Shown piece after piece: positions 17,454-26,576 of a stretch of 64,000 nt of DNA (positions are counted from its first letter, which is position 1; the number at the start of each line of letters is the position of its first letter). Below the pieces are notes generated by a model. That model was given only the letters and a program-made list of their open reading frames with translations, was not told where the DNA came from and ran no database searches. Position numbers and translations under genes: made by a program. Source of the stretch: JBDNFP01 sp041689775 (GTDB lineage: Bacteria > Bacteroidota > Bacteroidia > Cytophagales > Spirosomataceae); the NCBI GenBank assembly GCA_041689775.1, contig JBDNFP010000193.1:7177-71176 (forward strand), given 5' to 3'.

Positions 17454-18320
17454 TTAGCCCGCCAAACCATTTAGTATTTCTACGTCGTCATCGTGAAGAT
17501 TGATCTTGGATGCGGCCACGTTTTCTTCCAGGTGTGCCAATGACGAAGTACCCGGTATGGGTAGCATCACGGGTGAATGTTGCAACAACCACGCCAGCGC
17601 AATCTGATATTCTGAGGCTTCGTAACGTTCTGCTACTTCGCTAAGTTTCTCCTGAGATTTTAGATTACCCGCCGAAAGTGGGTACCAAGGTATGAAGCCG
17701 ACCCCGTTACTCTCGCACCAATTTAAGGTATCTTCCCAGCGGCGCTCGGCCAGATTATACATGTTCTGAACCGTGGTAATTTTAACAATCTTAGCGGCTT
17801 TTTCGAGTTGACTTACGTTTACCTCCGATAGGCCAATGTGGCGAATCAGGCCTTCGTCCTGCGCGTCTTTCAGTACTCCAAGGCTGTCCTCCATCGGTAC
17901 TCCCGGATCAAAACGGTGAAGCTGGTATAGGTCAATGCAATCTACTTTCAGTCGTTTGAGGCTACCTTCCAGGGCTGACCTCAGGTAGGCCGGATCTGCT
18001 TTGGGCTTCCACTGATTTGGTCCCGAGCGGGTAAGTCCTCCTTTGGTAGCAATCAATAGCCCTTCCTGGTAGGGATGTAGTGCCTCGGCGATTAACTCTT
18101 CCGAAACATTAGGTCCGTAGCTATCGGCCGTATCAATGAAATTGACCCCCAAACCGAGTAAGGCACGAAGTACTCTGAGCACCTCTTCCTTGTTCTCGGG
18201 AGGTCCCCATATACCACTACCAGTGATGCGCATAGCACCAAACCCGAGCCGATTAATTTCTATATCATTTCCAATTCGAAAAGTATCCGAATTGGTTACG
18301 TTAATTTCCTTATTCTTCAT
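17454..18320 (-). CDS. Aldo/keto reductase
   Basis: 288 residues from the MKNKEINVTN start chosen here; the frame opens eleven codons earlier at 18353 without family-like sequence. The catalytic tetrad is visible: Asp and Tyr in FIDTADSYGP, Lys in LLIATKGG, His in LYQLHRFDP. The C-terminal LPIPGTSSLAHLEENV is the NADP-binding loop. It should be an NADPH-dependent oxidoreductase of the YajO/YeaE-like group acting on aldehydes or quinones; substrate cannot be read. It stands alone, converging on the DUF4920 terminator. Confidence 0.85.
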   Translation of the reverse strand: MKNKEINVTNSDTFRIGNDIEINRLGFGAMRITGSGIWGPPENKEEVLRVLRALLGLGVNFIDTADSYGPNVSEELIAEALHPYQEGLLIATKGGLTRSGPNQWKPKADPAYLRSALEGSLKRLKVDCIDLYQLHRFDPGVPMEDSLGVLKDAQDEGLIRHIGLSEVNVSQLEKAAKIVKITTVQNMYNLAERRWEDTLNWCESNGVGFIPWYPLSAGNLKSQEKLSEVAERYEASEYQIALAWLLQHSPVMLPIPGTSSLAHLEENVAASKINLHDDDVEILNGLAG

Positions 18321-18716
18321 AACGTCGGTTTTAAAATTTAAGCAAGGTCCCAAAAACCCAGACTCTGACTACCACCTACTAGCAATCTACGTTGCATAGC
18401 TCTTTTTCTCATCCGTATGGTCGTTGAGCTTTTTGCTATATACTGATTATATTCTATCCAAAAGCGATAGAAAACTAACTTAAACTTACTTTTTCTCTTA
18501 TTTTCCATGCTTTTAGATATTTATGAGTGATGGTGTTTGAAACTAACGAGTTAAATGATCGTGCCAAGGTTGGAATAGGAATAGCCTATTTTTAAATATT
18601 TTCTCCCAACACCCGGTTTTAGACAATTACAAATACGAATTTCCTTCTAAAATGGTTTAGCTATTCCGTTTAAACTTCTGTGCTTACCTATTGTTTCTTA
18701 TTATCTGGGTAAAACG
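18321..18716. other. Intergenic region, no gene seen
   Basis: Nearly 400 bases of AT-rich sequence between two minus-strand genes. No coding frame with sensible composition, no RNA gene and no strong hairpin was found. It probably contains the reductase promoter. Confidence 0.5.
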
Positions 18717-19799
18717 CTACCGCCACCACTCGTTGTTGGGGTAATCTTTCCCTATTTCTACAGGTTGTCCAATTATGGGAGTTACCAAAGGCAGATTCAA
18801 GATTTGGGCGTGCTTTACCACACGTTCAATCGGCTCGTACCAGGCATGTAGGGAAAGCGTGAATTTTGCCCAGTGTACCGGCATGAGCTTTTTCGCTTGT
18901 AAATCAAGGGCCGCCTGTGCGGTTTGTTCCGGCATCATGTGGATGTACTTCCAGAATTCATTGTATTGACCACATTCCAGGATAGCCAGGTCGAAAGGAC
19001 CGTATGCGGCCCCAATTTCCTTGAAGTGAGAATCGTAGCCGGAATCTCCGCCCACGTATATTTTATGGGTAGCCGACTGAAACACAAAGGAAGACCAGAG
19101 AGTCTGATTGCGCTTGAACCCACGACCAGAAAAGTGCCTCGCAGGTACTGCGGTCAGGCTGATCGAGTCGGGTAGTTCGGTTTTTTGTCCCCAGTCTAAT
19201 TCCTGAATCCGGGAAGCCTCAAAGCCCCAGCGTTCGAGGTGCGCCCCTACCCCGAGCGAGGTAACTACCTGTCCTACCCGTGGTACCAGCTGCTTGATCG
19301 TTTTGTAATCCATATGATCATAATGGTCATGAGTAATAATCAGGATGTCAATTTCCGGCAAGCTATCTACCCCATACTCATTAGTACCCGCATAGTTTTT
19401 TCCAAAAAAAGAAACCGGTGAGGCAGTGCCGCTGAACACCGGGTCAATGAGCAGGGTTTTTCCTCCGATCTTGATCAGATAGGACGAATGCCCAAACCAC
19501 ACAACCACGGGGTTTTCCGTGGGGAGTGCATTCAAATTGGTCTTCACTGAGGGCATCAGGTTAGCTGGCTTCCGGTCTTTCGGAGGATTGATGTATGATT
19601 TAAGAATATCCACTGGTGATACTCCCTCGGCCAAGGCTGGAGTATGGTTAAGGTTCTGGAAGGCACCATTGGCGTAGTTCGGAGACTCCTGAATACGTTT
19701 CAGGCGATTACCTTTCGCCTTTCTACCAAACTGAGGTTGTTGCATAAACAGCCAGATACTGAGGGCAACGATGATACTAAGAGCAAGGAAGTAAACCAT
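18717..19799 (-). CDS. Membrane-anchored MBL-fold hydrolase (NAPE-PLD/UlaG-like)
   Basis: 360 residues with an N-terminal hydrophobic anchor (VYFLALSIIVALSIWLF). The metallo-beta-lactamase fold carries VWFGHSSYLIKIGGKTLLID, the metal motif ITHDHYDHMD near residue 157 and later YVGGDSGYD and MPVHWAKF. This pattern (DHYDHMD, VHWAKF) is that of the N-acyl-phosphatidylethanolamine phospholipase D-like group. It probably hydrolyses a phosphodiester or lactone at the outer face of the inner membrane. It lies 25 bases downstream of the TetR gene and so may be part of the same transcript. Confidence 0.8.
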   Translation of the reverse strand: MVYFLALSIIVALSIWLFMQQPQFGRKAKGNRLKRIQESPNYANGAFQNLNHTPALAEGVSPVDILKSYINPPKDRKPANLMPSVKTNLNALPTENPVVVWFGHSSYLIKIGGKTLLIDPVFSGTASPVSFFGKNYAGTNEYGVDSLPEIDILIITHDHYDHMDYKTIKQLVPRVGQVVTSLGVGAHLERWGFEASRIQELDWGQKTELPDSISLTAVPARHFSGRGFKRNQTLWSSFVFQSATHKIYVGGDSGYDSHFKEIGAAYGPFDLAILECGQYNEFWKYIHMMPEQTAQAALDLQAKKLMPVHWAKFTLSLHAWYEPIERVVKHAQILNLPLVTPIIGQPVEIGKDYPNNEWWR

Positions 19800-19824
19800 G
19801 TAGAATACGTGTTATTTGTGATTG

Positions 19825-20358
19825 TCAGTACTTGGATTTGATAAATTCGAGGGAGCTTTCGATCGAAGTAGGATCAGAGGTTTTAATCATCATGGTGCCA
19901 AATCCTTCCATCAATAGGCTCAGCAACGCCAGCTCTTTCTCAGGTTCATAGTATTTCAATTCGCGGAATGAATCTACCCCAATCTTCATTAGCTTCTGGT
20001 AGTAGGGGGCATTCTTTTTATGATCTTGCTTATAGCTGCTTTGCCACTTGATGGTAAACTGTAATTGCCAGAACTCACGCTCCTCCTGATAGAGCGTGTA
20101 AGTAAGGTCAATTATCTTCTGAATCCTTTTTCGTGGGTCGATCTCCTCCGCAATAGCCTCAATATGAGGGTTCATCCGAACTTCGCATAAGTCGAGAACC
20201 GCATCCATCAAGCCTTCCTTATTCAAAAAGTGACGAAAAATGAGTCCTTCGGATACCCCGGCCTCCCGGGCTATTTTGCTCGTTGAAGTCGTATCAAAAC
20301 CCTCATCCGCAAAGAGACGAAGCGCAGTTTCGAGGATTAATTCTTTCTTTTCGGTCAT
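19825..20358 (-). CDS. TetR-family regulator
   Basis: 177 residues from MTEKKELILETALRLFADEG. The longer frame back to 20484 would add 42 unlike residues and overlap the permease gene, and a palindrome stands just before the chosen ATG. The N-terminal helix-turn-helix is TSTSKIAREAGVSEGLIFRHF (residues about 25-45). It lies behind the export operon in the same direction, with an operator-like dyad of its own, so it is likely autoregulated. Which other genes it controls is unclear because the operon start already has a different TetR. Confidence 0.8.
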   Translation of the reverse strand: MTEKKELILETALRLFADEGFDTTSTSKIAREAGVSEGLIFRHFLNKEGLMDAVLDLCEVRMNPHIEAIAEEIDPRKRIQKIIDLTYTLYQEEREFWQLQFTIKWQSSYKQDHKKNAPYYQKLMKIGVDSFRELKYYEPEKELALLSLLMEGFGTMMIKTSDPTSIESSLEFIKSKY

Positions 20359-20363
20359 GATAA

Positions 20364-20379
20364 GTGAGTGATCACTTAC
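20364..20379. promoter_or_regulatory. Candidate TetR operator, autoregulatory
   Basis: GTGAGTGA followed by TCACTTAC: an 8+8 dyad with one mismatched pair, centred on TGATCA and ending five bases upstream of the TetR start codon. Confidence 0.5.
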
Positions 20380-20450
20380 ACAACTAGGATCGTAGTAGAA
20401 TAGTTCGAAGAGTAGGTGTCCGAAAGTTAAAACAGCGAGGGAATAGATTC

Positions 20451-21572
20451 TTAATTCACCTTCCGGTAATTGAGAATAGCCCAAGCGTTGAAAAGAAAAG
20501 CGAAACCAACCATGACGATGAAGTGCATCTGAATGTCAGCGAAGCGACTCCCTTTGAGCACGATCATCCGCATGACCTGAATGAAATAGGTGACGGGGTT
20601 GGAGTAGGCAATGACTTTGGCCCACTCGGGCATACTATCGATTGGGGTAAACAGCCCGCTCATCAACAGGAAGATCATCATAAAAAAGAAGGCAACCGAC
20701 ATGGCCTGCTGTTGGGTATCGGCGTAGGTAGAAAGCAATAGCCCAAACCCCAACATAGCCACCAGAAACAGCGCCAGATAGGAGTACAGGAGCGGAATAC
20801 TACCCATGGGAATAATACCGTAGACTAGCCTACCCACCCCGAAAAGTCCGATGGTGAATACCACTACGCCGATGACCCAGAACGGAATAAGCTTGCCCAG
20901 AATAAAGTGGTGCTTTTTAATGGGTGTTACGTTGATTTGCTCAATGGTACCGATCTCTTTTTCCTTCACGATATTGAGCGAGCACATATACGTGCACACC
21001 ATTGTTACGAGGATAGCCAGAATACCCGGCACCATAAAGAAGCTATAATTCAGGTTGGGGTTGTACCAATTGGAAGACGCTACCTCAATAACGGGCTGGG
21101 GATTGAACCGCTGGGGTTGTATCCATTCGAGACGAATATCGCCGTTAAAATTCGCAATAATCCGGCTCAGATAAGCGCCTCCCAAATTAGCTTTGGTGCC
21201 GTTGATTGCATTGACGGCGATGAAGAGTTGCTGGCTGTTTTCGCGCACCAGATTCTTTTCAAAACCTTTCGGTATTTCCAGGATCAGATCAGACTTATCG
21301 CTCTCAATTTGTTCTAATGCTTTTTTGAACGAATCATCAAAACTTGCCAAACGAAAGTAGCCCGAAGCCGTAATCCGAGAAACCAGGTTTTGGGAATAGG
21401 CCGAGTGGTCGTGGTCGACAATCGAGATATTGATATTTTTGATCTCATAATCAGCCGCCATCGGCATTACCAGTAGCTGAATAATGGGCAGCGCAAAAAT
21501 CATCGGCAGCAATGACTTGTTCCGAAATATTTGCCGAAATTCCTTTCGTAGTAAAAATAGGATAGTTCTCAT
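20451..21572 (-). CDS. ABC-2 type permease (YbhR/YbhS-like), second copy
   Basis: 373 residues: one transmembrane helix at the N-terminus (LLPMIFALPIIQLLVMPM), a large extracytoplasmic domain (about 45-165), then five hydrophobic segments. The LNIVKEKEIGTIEQINVTP loop is the coupling helix typical of ABC2_membrane_3 permeases. It pairs with the permease upstream at 21605-22711 to form the channel of a tripartite drug or lipid exporter. Last gene of the export operon proper. The two permeases share about the same architecture and probably form a heterodimer. Confidence 0.88.
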   Translation of the reverse strand: MRTILFLLRKEFRQIFRNKSLLPMIFALPIIQLLVMPMAADYEIKNINISIVDHDHSAYSQNLVSRITASGYFRLASFDDSFKKALEQIESDKSDLILEIPKGFEKNLVRENSQQLFIAVNAINGTKANLGGAYLSRIIANFNGDIRLEWIQPQRFNPQPVIEVASSNWYNPNLNYSFFMVPGILAILVTMVCTYMCSLNIVKEKEIGTIEQINVTPIKKHHFILGKLIPFWVIGVVVFTIGLFGVGRLVYGIIPMGSIPLLYSYLALFLVAMLGFGLLLSTYADTQQQAMSVAFFFMMIFLLMSGLFTPIDSMPEWAKVIAYSNPVTYFIQVMRMIVLKGSRFADIQMHFIVMVGFAFLFNAWAILNYRKVN

Positions 21573-21604
21573 GAGTTGATTTTTTAGGGCTACCTGCTCT
21601 TCCT

Positions 21605-22711
21605 TTATTGAAGCCGGATTTTGAATTTCTTGAAGCTAACCGTTAGTAGAAAGACGGTCATAGCGGCCAGAATCAGCGTCTCTTTCCAGATAGCAGCAAA
21701 TCCCCGGCCTTTGATCATGATTGATTTGGCGATGATGTAGTACCACTTCGCCGGAATAATGTTAGACACTATCTGCAAAGGCAGGGGCATATTTTCGAGC
21801 GGAAACATAAAGCCGGTAAAGAGCATGGTAGGTATAAGCATACCCATGAGGCAGATCAACATGGCGGTTTGCTGAGAGTCGGTAACGTTGGAGATGAGCA
21901 AACCCAGCGATAGCGACGTCAGGATCAGTAGGCCACTCTCGGCAAACAGCAGCACCAAGCTACCATGAATCGGCATATCGAGTAAGAATACACTTAATAC
22001 TAGAATAATGGCCAGGTTCAATAGGGACAGCAAAAAGTACGGTACTGCCTTCGAGATAATCACCAGAAAAGGGTTGAAGGGCGACACCAGCAAAATCTCC
22101 ATAGTACCCATTTCTTTCTCTCGTACTATCGATACAGAAGTCATGAGTACGCACACCAGCATCAGCACGAGGGCCATCACGCCAGGCACAAAGTTGGTAG
22201 CCCCTTTTAGTTCGGGATTATACAACATTCGGGTTTCGGGTATGATCTGATAGGGCATAGTCCCGGTCTGACCTATCTCTTTCTGATAGTCGGCCGCTAT
22301 ATTGGTGATGTAGTTGGTAAGAGTAGTCGCCGTATTAGGGTCGGAGGCATCCGCAATGACCTGTATCTGTGCTTTATTCTGCCGCATTAGGTCATTCTTA
22401 AACTGCCCTGGGAATACCACCACGAGTTTGACGGTACCTTTCCGGAAAGCAGCCTCAATTTCGCGCTGACTCAGCAGGTTCTTTTCGATCAAGAAGCTGC
22501 TGTTAGCCTCAATCTTGGTAATGATCCGTTGCGAAGCTTCGTCTTTGGCGTAGTCGCAGATCACGATCTTCGAGTCCTTGATCTCATTGGTAAGTGCAAA
22601 ACCAAACAAGATAATCTGAGCAATAGGAAGTCCAAAGAGCATCAGCAACGTTTTCCGATCCCGGAATACATGGTAAAACTCTTTTCGGACGAAGGTGAAG
22701 AATTGTTTCAT
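21605..22711 (-). CDS. ABC-2 type permease (YbhS-like), first copy
   Basis: 368 residues, same layout: N-terminal helix (RKTLLMLFGLPIAQIILFGFAL), extracytoplasmic domain with the VIADASDPNTATTL segment, five C-terminal helices, and the coupling loop SIVREKEMGTMEILLVSP. Expected partner of the second permease and the two ATPases. It is separated from the upstream ATPase gene by 166 bases filled with GC-rich inverted repeats, the only sizeable gap in the operon, and from the next permease by 32 bases. Confidence 0.88.
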   Translation of the reverse strand: MKQFFTFVRKEFYHVFRDRKTLLMLFGLPIAQIILFGFALTNEIKDSKIVICDYAKDEASQRIITKIEANSSFLIEKNLLSQREIEAAFRKGTVKLVVVFPGQFKNDLMRQNKAQIQVIADASDPNTATTLTNYITNIAADYQKEIGQTGTMPYQIIPETRMLYNPELKGATNFVPGVMALVLMLVCVLMTSVSIVREKEMGTMEILLVSPFNPFLVIISKAVPYFLLSLLNLAIILVLSVFLLDMPIHGSLVLLFAESGLLILTSLSLGLLISNVTDSQQTAMLICLMGMLIPTMLFTGFMFPLENMPLPLQIVSNIIPAKWYYIIAKSIMIKGRGFAAIWKETLILAAMTVFLLTVSFKKFKIRLQ

Positions 22712-22740
22712 TGTTGGTTACTAATAAATTGTCAACAAGG

Positions 22741-22854
22741 TTGCCCCGGCGGGGTAATATCTCAGTAGAAAATAGACGACATTCCAGCGTAGCCCCAGCG
22801 GGGTGACACATTACGGACTCAGGTGCTACTGAGGTGACGCCCCGCTGGGGCTTT
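22741..22854. repeat. GCCCC/GGGGC repeat cluster inside export operon
   Basis: Three related GC-rich units in 114 bases: TTGCCCCGGCGGGGTAA (22741-22757), AGCCCCAGCGGGG (22791-22803) and the exact inverse CCCCGCTGGGGCT (22840-22852). Inside the inverted pair sits a smaller CTCAG/CTGAG stem (22818-22833), so a branched hairpin is likely in the message between the ATPase and permease genes. The composition differs sharply from the AT-rich spacers elsewhere in this window. Confidence 0.7.
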
Positions 22855-22877
22855 GTACTAATTAGCTCAAAAAACAC

Positions 22878-23618
22878 CTACTCCCCCCGCACGGCCCCAC
22901 GGGCCAATTCAAAAAACACCTCGTCCATCGACTGGGCATTGAATTGCTTTTTCAGGTTCGTGGGACTATCCAGCGCTTTGATCACTCCATCAACCATCAT
23001 CGAGATGCGGTTGCAGTACTCAGCCTCATCCATGTAGTGGGTTGTCACGAAAATGGTAATACCCCGGTTAGAGGCAGCGTAGATCAGATCCCAGAATTGT
23101 CGCCTCGTCACGGGATCAACGCCACCAGTGGGCTCGTCCAGAAAAACGATCTTAGGCTCGTGTAGTACCGCTACCGAAAAAGCCAGCTTCTGTTTCCAGC
23201 CTAATGGCAGCGACCCTACCAGTTTGTTTGCTTCCTTTTGTAGCCCAAGCTGCCCGATCAATTCCTGACTTTTCTCCTTGATCTGCTTGTTAGATAACCC
23301 ATAAATCCCCCCAAAAAAACGGATATTCTCCTGCACCGTGAGGTCTTCGTAGAGCGAGAATTTTTGGCTCATATAGCCGATATTCCTCTTGATACTTTCG
23401 GTTTGCTCGTACACATCAAAGCCCGCAATGGTAGCACTACCCGAAGAAGGCGCCAGCAAACCACACAGCATCCGCATGGCGGTAGTTTTGCCCGCTCCGT
23501 TGGCCCCCAGAAACCCGAATATCTCCCCGGCGTATACCTTGAAGGTGATTTCGTTCGTGGCGATAAAGTCCCCGAAGCGCTTCGTGAGTTTGTCTGTTTC
23601 TATTACTACTTCTTTCAT
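22878..23618 (-). CDS. ABC exporter ATPase B (YbhF C-terminal half-like)
   Basis: 246 residues with Walker A GANGAGKTTAMRML (near 35), Q-loop GYMSQKFSLYEDLTV, signature SLPLGWKQKLAF (near 138) and Walker B IVFLDEPTGGVDP (near 158). The LPLGWKQ variant signature is typical of the second ATPase half of YbhF-like exporters. Together with the 306-residue ATPase upstream (13-base gap) it corresponds to the fused YbhF of E. coli, here as two proteins. It powers the two ABC-2 permeases from the cytoplasmic side. Confidence 0.88.
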   Translation of the reverse strand: MKEVVIETDKLTKRFGDFIATNEITFKVYAGEIFGFLGANGAGKTTAMRMLCGLLAPSSGSATIAGFDVYEQTESIKRNIGYMSQKFSLYEDLTVQENIRFFGGIYGLSNKQIKEKSQELIGQLGLQKEANKLVGSLPLGWKQKLAFSVAVLHEPKIVFLDEPTGGVDPVTRRQFWDLIYAASNRGITIFVTTHYMDEAEYCNRISMMVDGVIKALDSPTNLKKQFNAQSMDEVFFELARGAVRGE

Positions 23619-23631
23619 TGCATGGGGGATG

Positions 23632-24552
23632 TTAGTTTTGGGCGGTCTTCATCAGGTCAATAAAACAGTCTTCAATGGTAGGCTTCGTCAATTTTAGTTC
23701 GGTAGTAAGATGGCCTTTTCCGTGAAGGTAGGTCAGTAGCTCCTCCCGGATCACTGCGCTATCTTCGTGGAACGATATATGGTGGTATTCGCCAAATGAA
23801 TTACAACTTTTAATGGGCTCGTGCATCCGTAAATCATGGAGTAAGGCGCTCATGCTTTCGGCCTTGATCGCATAGAGAGGATCGGGATACTTCTCTACAA
23901 TGGAGGTTGGGGTATCAATCGACATGATTTTCCCTCCCTGAATGAGCGCAATGCGCTCGCAGAGGGTAGCCTCGTCCATGTAAGGAGTCGATACCAGAAT
24001 GGTGATGCCTTGCTGTTTGAGACGTTTCAGCATCTCCCAAAACTCCTTGCGCGACACCGTGTCAACCCCGGTGGTGGGTTCGTCCAGAAACAACACCGTG
24101 GGTCGGTGGATCAAGGCGCAGCAAAGCGCCAGTTTTTGTTTCATGCCCCCCGACAGCTTTCCGGCGCGGCGAGTTTTGAAGGGTTCTATTTGAACGTAAA
24201 TGTCTTTGATCAGGTCGTAGTTTTCGGCTACGGTAGTACCAAAAACCGTCGCAAAAAAATTGAGGTTTTCCTCAACCGTCAGGTCCTGATACAACGAAAA
24301 CCGACCCGGCATATACCCTACCTGACTACGAATGATTTTGTAGTCCTTGACGATGTCCAGGCCATTCACGCGGGCGGAGCCGCCATCCGGCAAGAGCAGG
24401 GTGGTCAGCAGACGAAAAATACTCGTTTTGCCCGCCCCATCCGGACCGATCAGTCCGAAGAGTTCGCCTTTTTCCACCGAAAAGGAAACCTTATCTACCG
24501 CTACGGTCTGCCCTTTATTGTAGGTTTTTGTAATTTCTTTTAGCTCAACCAT
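23632..24552 (-). CDS. ABC exporter ATPase A (YbhF N-terminal half-like)
   Basis: 306 residues. Walker A GPDGAGKTSIFRLL (near 35) has Asp in place of the usual Asn, as in YbhF-type N-terminal halves. It also has GYMPGRFSLYQDLTV, signature KLSGGMKQKLAL (near 137) and Walker B VLFLDEPTTGVD (near 158). A C-terminal extension of some 70 residues carries the LTKPTIEDCFIDLM motif usual in this group. It sits between the HlyD and ATPase B genes in one tight run. Expected to form a heterodimer with ATPase B. Confidence 0.88.
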   Translation of the reverse strand: MVELKEITKTYNKGQTVAVDKVSFSVEKGELFGLIGPDGAGKTSIFRLLTTLLLPDGGSARVNGLDIVKDYKIIRSQVGYMPGRFSLYQDLTVEENLNFFATVFGTTVAENYDLIKDIYVQIEPFKTRRAGKLSGGMKQKLALCCALIHRPTVLFLDEPTTGVDTVSRKEFWEMLKRLKQQGITILVSTPYMDEATLCERIALIQGGKIMSIDTPTSIVEKYPDPLYAIKAESMSALLHDLRMHEPIKSCNSFGEYHHISFHEDSAVIREELLTYLHGKGHLTTELKLTKPTIEDCFIDLMKTAQN

Positions 24553-24596
24553 GACTTAGGTGTTGATAAAAAATGTGCTACTAGGGTACTTTACCA

Positions 24597-25634
24597 CTAG
24601 TTGCTTTCGGTTGGGGCTGCGCTTTGTCCCGGAGCCGCAAAAAGAATTTCACCGTACATTCCGATCTTATAAGTACCATCATTCTTTACCTTGATTTTGG
24701 TAGCGTATACCTTATTGGCCCGCTCGTCCTTGGTCTGAATAGTCTTGGGGGTAAACTCTGCCTTGTCGTTGATCCAGGTAATCACACCCTCCGTTTCGGT
24801 AAAACCATCCTTTCCGTCATCGGTCAAGACGGTCACTTTCTGGTTAAGCTTCACGAGTGGGAGCTGGTCGCCGGTGAGGTAGGCCCGCAAAATGATCGTG
24901 GAGAGGTCGGCTATTTTATAAAGTGGTTTGCCGGGAGCGGTCATTTCGTTGGCTTCGGCGTATTGCGTCAATACTGTACCGTTGATCGGGTTCACAATTT
25001 TACATTTTGACAATTGATCGTTGATCTGATCAATCTGTGCTTGTACCGGCAACAAATCACTACTCAGCGACGACGACTGGGTTTGAAGCGCCGAAACCTG
25101 CGCCTCCTTCTGCCGCTTGATCACGACAAGTTGTTTTTGAGCTTCTTCGACCTGAGCATTGATGTCGTCGAGTTGCTTGGGCGTGGCCGCACTAGCCTTT
25201 ACCAAATTCTGCACCCTCTTTTGCTCATTCAGTAGGGTACTCAGGCGGGTTTGGGCTACGGAAGTCTGCTCAGCAAAGTAGCCGGTTTGGGCGGCTATGT
25301 TGGGTTGGCGGGTTCTTACCGATCCCAATTGCGCCTCCAATTGCTTCTTTTTAAGGTATAGCTGAGTGCTGTCGATGTAGCCAATTACCTGCCCCGCCTC
25401 AATGGCAGTTCCTTCTTCAATATCCAGTTTCAGAATAGTGCCGGTGGCCTCCGCTGATATGATGGTTTCTACGGCTTCAAAAGAACCCGAAGCATCGAAG
25501 CGATCTTCGCCCTTAGTGCAGGAAAACAAAAAGAAGGATACGGCCCATAGGGTACAACCCGTGGCTATCGCTCTGGCCGACTTTGATCTTTGCTTACGTA
25601 CGATCATGGTATAGGTTTGCTTAAAATTGTGCAT
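24597..25634 (-). CDS. HlyD-type membrane fusion lipoprotein (YbhG-like)
   Basis: 345 residues from the first Met; MIVRKQRS at 25607 is an equally good start. A lipobox LFSC near residue 39 predicts an inner-membrane lipoprotein. The order is half lipoyl (GTILKLDIEEGTAIEAGQVIGYID), a long coiled coil (about 95-195: QLEAQLGSV, EEAQKQLVVIKRQ), half lipoyl (KCKIVNPINGTVLTQYAE) and a beta-barrel domain. It bridges the ABC-2 permeases to the TolC protein encoded next door. The lipid-anchored form is common in Bacteroidota. Confidence 0.85.
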   Translation of the reverse strand: MHNFKQTYTMIVRKQRSKSARAIATGCTLWAVSFFLFSCTKGEDRFDASGSFEAVETIISAEATGTILKLDIEEGTAIEAGQVIGYIDSTQLYLKKKQLEAQLGSVRTRQPNIAAQTGYFAEQTSVAQTRLSTLLNEQKRVQNLVKASAATPKQLDDINAQVEEAQKQLVVIKRQKEAQVSALQTQSSSLSSDLLPVQAQIDQINDQLSKCKIVNPINGTVLTQYAEANEMTAPGKPLYKIADLSTIILRAYLTGDQLPLVKLNQKVTVLTDDGKDGFTETEGVITWINDKAEFTPKTIQTKDERANKVYATKIKVKNDGTYKIGMYGEILFAAPGQSAAPTESN

Positions 25635-25653
25635 TGTGTATCAGTCAGAAGTT

Positions 25654-26559
25654 TTAATTACCGGTAGTAGTTTTATAGGAATAAAGCGCCATCAGCAACT
25701 GAATCTGATGGAGGGATAGATTCTGCCGGGCGGCATCCTCCGCGTTGATATAGGTGAGGTAGTCATTGGATGTCAGGGTTCCGAATTCCAGCTGGGCACT
25801 AGCACTGGTTTTGATTTCTTCCCGAAGCGCGATGATCTGATTGTCAGAGTCAATCAGCGACCGGTATTTTTCTACTTCGCTGTTTTGCTGCTGCATTGCT
25901 ACCCTGGTATTAAACATAAACACCTCTCGTTGAATATCGACGGCATTTTGGCTGATAGCAAGTAGTTGCCGGTCGTTATCCTCGGTATAAAAGCCCGACA
26001 GGTTCCAGTTAAAACGAAGACCACCGAGGTAGTACAAATCAAACTTGTTGCTCAGGGCATTGAGGGCCGGATTACCATAGCCCCCTTGTAAAAACAGGCT
26101 AAGCCGGGGGTTCCTTTTGGCTGACGTCATGTTTTTCTGAATCTCAAAGCTCTTTTTTTGCAAGTCAAAGAGACTCAGCTCAGGTCGGCTTATTTCCGAC
26201 GAAAGTACCTGGGCGATGGGTGTTTGTAATTGGGTGTTTTCATCTACCAGCTGACTGATCAGCAGGCTTAGCATAGCGGCAAACCCCTGCCGGTTGGCTT
26301 TCAATTCAATCGTACGCTGATCGGCACGGAGCAACTCGGCCCGCAGAATATCCGCGTTGCTTTTCAACGCTACCCCATTGGCGATGGAGGCTTCTACTTT
26401 GGTCAGTCCTACCTGAATATCTTTCTTCATCAGCGTGACTTGCTGCTGCTGAGCATCCATCAACAGCATACCAAAAAACAGCTGATTAATACGCTCATGC
26501 AGTTTATACAACTCGACTTCAAGCTTCTGCTTTTCGGCCACCGTAGTGGCTTCCAGCAA
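25654..26559 (-). pseudogene. TolC-family outer membrane channel, C-terminal part after frameshift
   Basis: 301 residues read from a TTG; in truth the downstream part of the TolC gene that starts at 26951. The helix-rich sequence (ELYKLHERINQLFFGMLLM, later TSNDYLTYINAEDAARQNLSLHQIQL) is the usual coiled-coil tunnel repeat. Reading this frame upstream gives KVIRQQKELLEA, which joins exactly to the DGK that ends the first part. One missing A in the AAA of the glycine-lysine junction (26579-26583) explains the break. With it restored the protein is about 432 residues, normal for the family. Confidence 0.8.
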
Positions 26560-26576
26560 CTCTTTCTGCTGCCTAA

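Noticed and set aside
24010..24543. 177-codon plus-strand frame
   Set aside because: Mirror frame of the exporter ATPase A; no domain signs.
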